DNA of 64,000 nucleotides from Temnopleurus reevesii (Eukaryota > Echinodermata > Echinoidea > Temnopleuroida > Temnopleuridae): the NCBI GenBank assembly GCA_036244855.1, contig BQKZ01000769.1, positions 44,298-108,297 on the forward strand, in the 5' to 3' direction. Shown piece after piece: positions 62,450 through 64,000 of this stretch (positions are counted from its first letter, which is position 1; each line of letters opens with the position of its first letter). The notes below the pieces were generated by a model. The model was given only the letters and a program-made list of their open reading frames with translations, was not told the DNA's origin and did no database searches. A program made the position numbers and the translations under genes.

Positions 62450-64000
62450 GTATGTGTATCCAAATAGCTGCATGCATTACCATTTAATTTTTTTTCATGA
62501 ATTTATATTTGTTAAAGGAGAATTATCCCTAAAAGAATAATATACACCAGATAGAAAGGTATTATATGTCTCTACCGATTGTACTGAATCCAGCTAGAAA
62601 AAAAATCAGAAAACTGTTTATTTTGCGATATTTTAGCACATGGTACCATCTGCTATCACTTTACAAGGGGTTGCCATTTTGTTCCTAACAGAGATTTCTA
62701 TCCCATCCATTGAAAGCGAAGAACATTTTCGAGAAACTTTATTAGGCTTCAATCTTTAGTAAACAAAATATGCCCTATTGGGGAAAAAAAGTAATAGGCA
62801 TGATAGGTGTCCAATATTTAAGTAAGATTTCTATGAATAAAACGATTTTCAAATCATCTGTTATTGAATTTAAATATTGTATTTGCTGGACTTGCTTGGA
62901 ATAACAGACTCTTCTTTTCTCATCTGTTGTCTTAACCCAAGTGAAAACGTTAACATTCAAGTATTCCTATACAAATACAAATGAATACTTTTAAACAGCC
63001 AACCTGTACTACAGATTCTTCCTTTTTCTAGTTATCTTATGAATGTATTACGCTTTGTAAAGTTGAATCAATGGGTTGAAATAGCCAACCAATAATACAG
63101 ATTCCTAGCTTTTATTTCTTTTGTTACTTTTGTTTATACAAAAAAAAAACTTGATTTATTCCCCATGTCCGACTTCAGTGCACAATCTTATACATCATGT
63201 ATGCCAAGAAAATCGACTTCTAGTGTGTTATGAATAGTAAAGAAATTCATGGATAAATAAGTGATAGGCATATTGATATTTTAACACGCATTCTGATATT
63301 TTTATCCGATAAATTGATATATTTCTTATTCTTCAAATAATACACTGTTGGCACTGTTTCGTCATTTAGGTGATAACACAAGTGTGAGCTGGTCTAGTGT
63401 GTTATAAATTATTACAATAACAAAAGGAGCTGGAAACGCACATGATGTGAATACTGATATTATTGAATTTATAAGATGGGTCAGCAATATGAGTTGTAAA
63501 AATATATATTGTTTATAATTTACTATGTACATGCTATTTCCATACTTTGTTGTAAAGCATAGTCATTGTATTCTCATGCGATTTCCTATTGATATTGTGA
63601 AAAGTTTCTCTACACAAAATGACAATACAATATCCCACACTAATCTGCTGAATGCACTCTTGGCACACACATAAAGAACAACAAGTATATGTAGTTAAGT
63701 AAATTATTAAATAATCAAGCTATATATCAGTGCGTAAATTTCAGAAGCTAATGGAGGATGTTTTATCACTCTTTGCCTTTAGCTGTTTTGCATGGTACAG
63801 GGAACATTTGATACATGCACCAAGAGATGATAGAATTATGTAAATAATGGATCTCACGTACCAATTGCATGAAACTTGCTTTTATGCCAATCTTTAGACT
63901 CCTACTCATCTAACCATTACATTTTATTCTTGCTCATGAATGGGCATACATGTAGTTGATAAAATTGCTTTGTTCACTGGTTTTATTGGCTAAGCTGCAT
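62450..64000. other. Intron of the ParB-like gene, nothing recognised
   Basis: AT-rich sequence to the window end without recognised exons or repeat families. Confidence 0.5.

Overview
The window looks like nuclear DNA of an echinoderm, most likely a sea urchin. The evidence is an AT-rich, intron-rich sequence with canonical GT-AG splice sites, echinoderm-style tRNA-derived SINEs, many palindromic MITEs, LINE 3' ends, and protein similarity to animal DNA-PKcs. Nothing prokaryotic is present. It is a draft assembly: there are two long N gaps (10082-10771 and 36219-37070) and three single-N joins (22751, 25344, 33374). Species assignment is inference.

Region 1 (about 106-25075, + strand) holds 24 exons from the middle of PRKDC, the catalytic subunit of DNA-dependent protein kinase. 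The spliced length is about 3.74 kb (about 1,245 codons) and all exon phases agree. By recalled alignment it covers roughly human residues 1,480-2,690: the helical cradle, the NUC194 region, and the phosphorylation (ABCDE) cluster with its SQ/TQ sites. The N-terminal exons lie off the window. The FAT and kinase exons do not follow; the gene stops being recognisable just before the single N at 25344. Many introns carry decayed partial copies of the neighbouring exon.

Region 2 (28518-43260, - strand) is a six-exon gene for an uncharacterised invertebrate protein of the type I believe is catalogued as DUF7869. It has an acidic/serine-rich N-terminus, a Cys-rich segment, and conserved motifs (DGMDQNK, QADNCWRENKN, GHTHEDVDQ) that look like spaced acidic residues of an RNase H/DDE-like fold. 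One 117-nt exon is present twice in an almost identical 1.1 kb tandem copy.

Region 3 (about 51405-62449 and beyond, + strand) is an intron-containing gene whose protein has the layout of a bacterial ParB/Spo0J partition protein: a ParB/sulfiredoxin-like N-terminal domain, a helix-turn-helix-like stretch, and a segment like the ParB 'LSVRE' region. It is split by six phase-compatible exons, so it is an animal gene, not contamination. This is the most unusual item here.

The rest is introns and intergenic DNA filled with transposon debris: SINEs, LINE ends, at least a dozen MITE or foldback families, microsatellites and a GAT-rich tract. Genes 2 and 3 are divergently oriented, about 8 kb apart; no functional link between the three genes can be shown from sequence.
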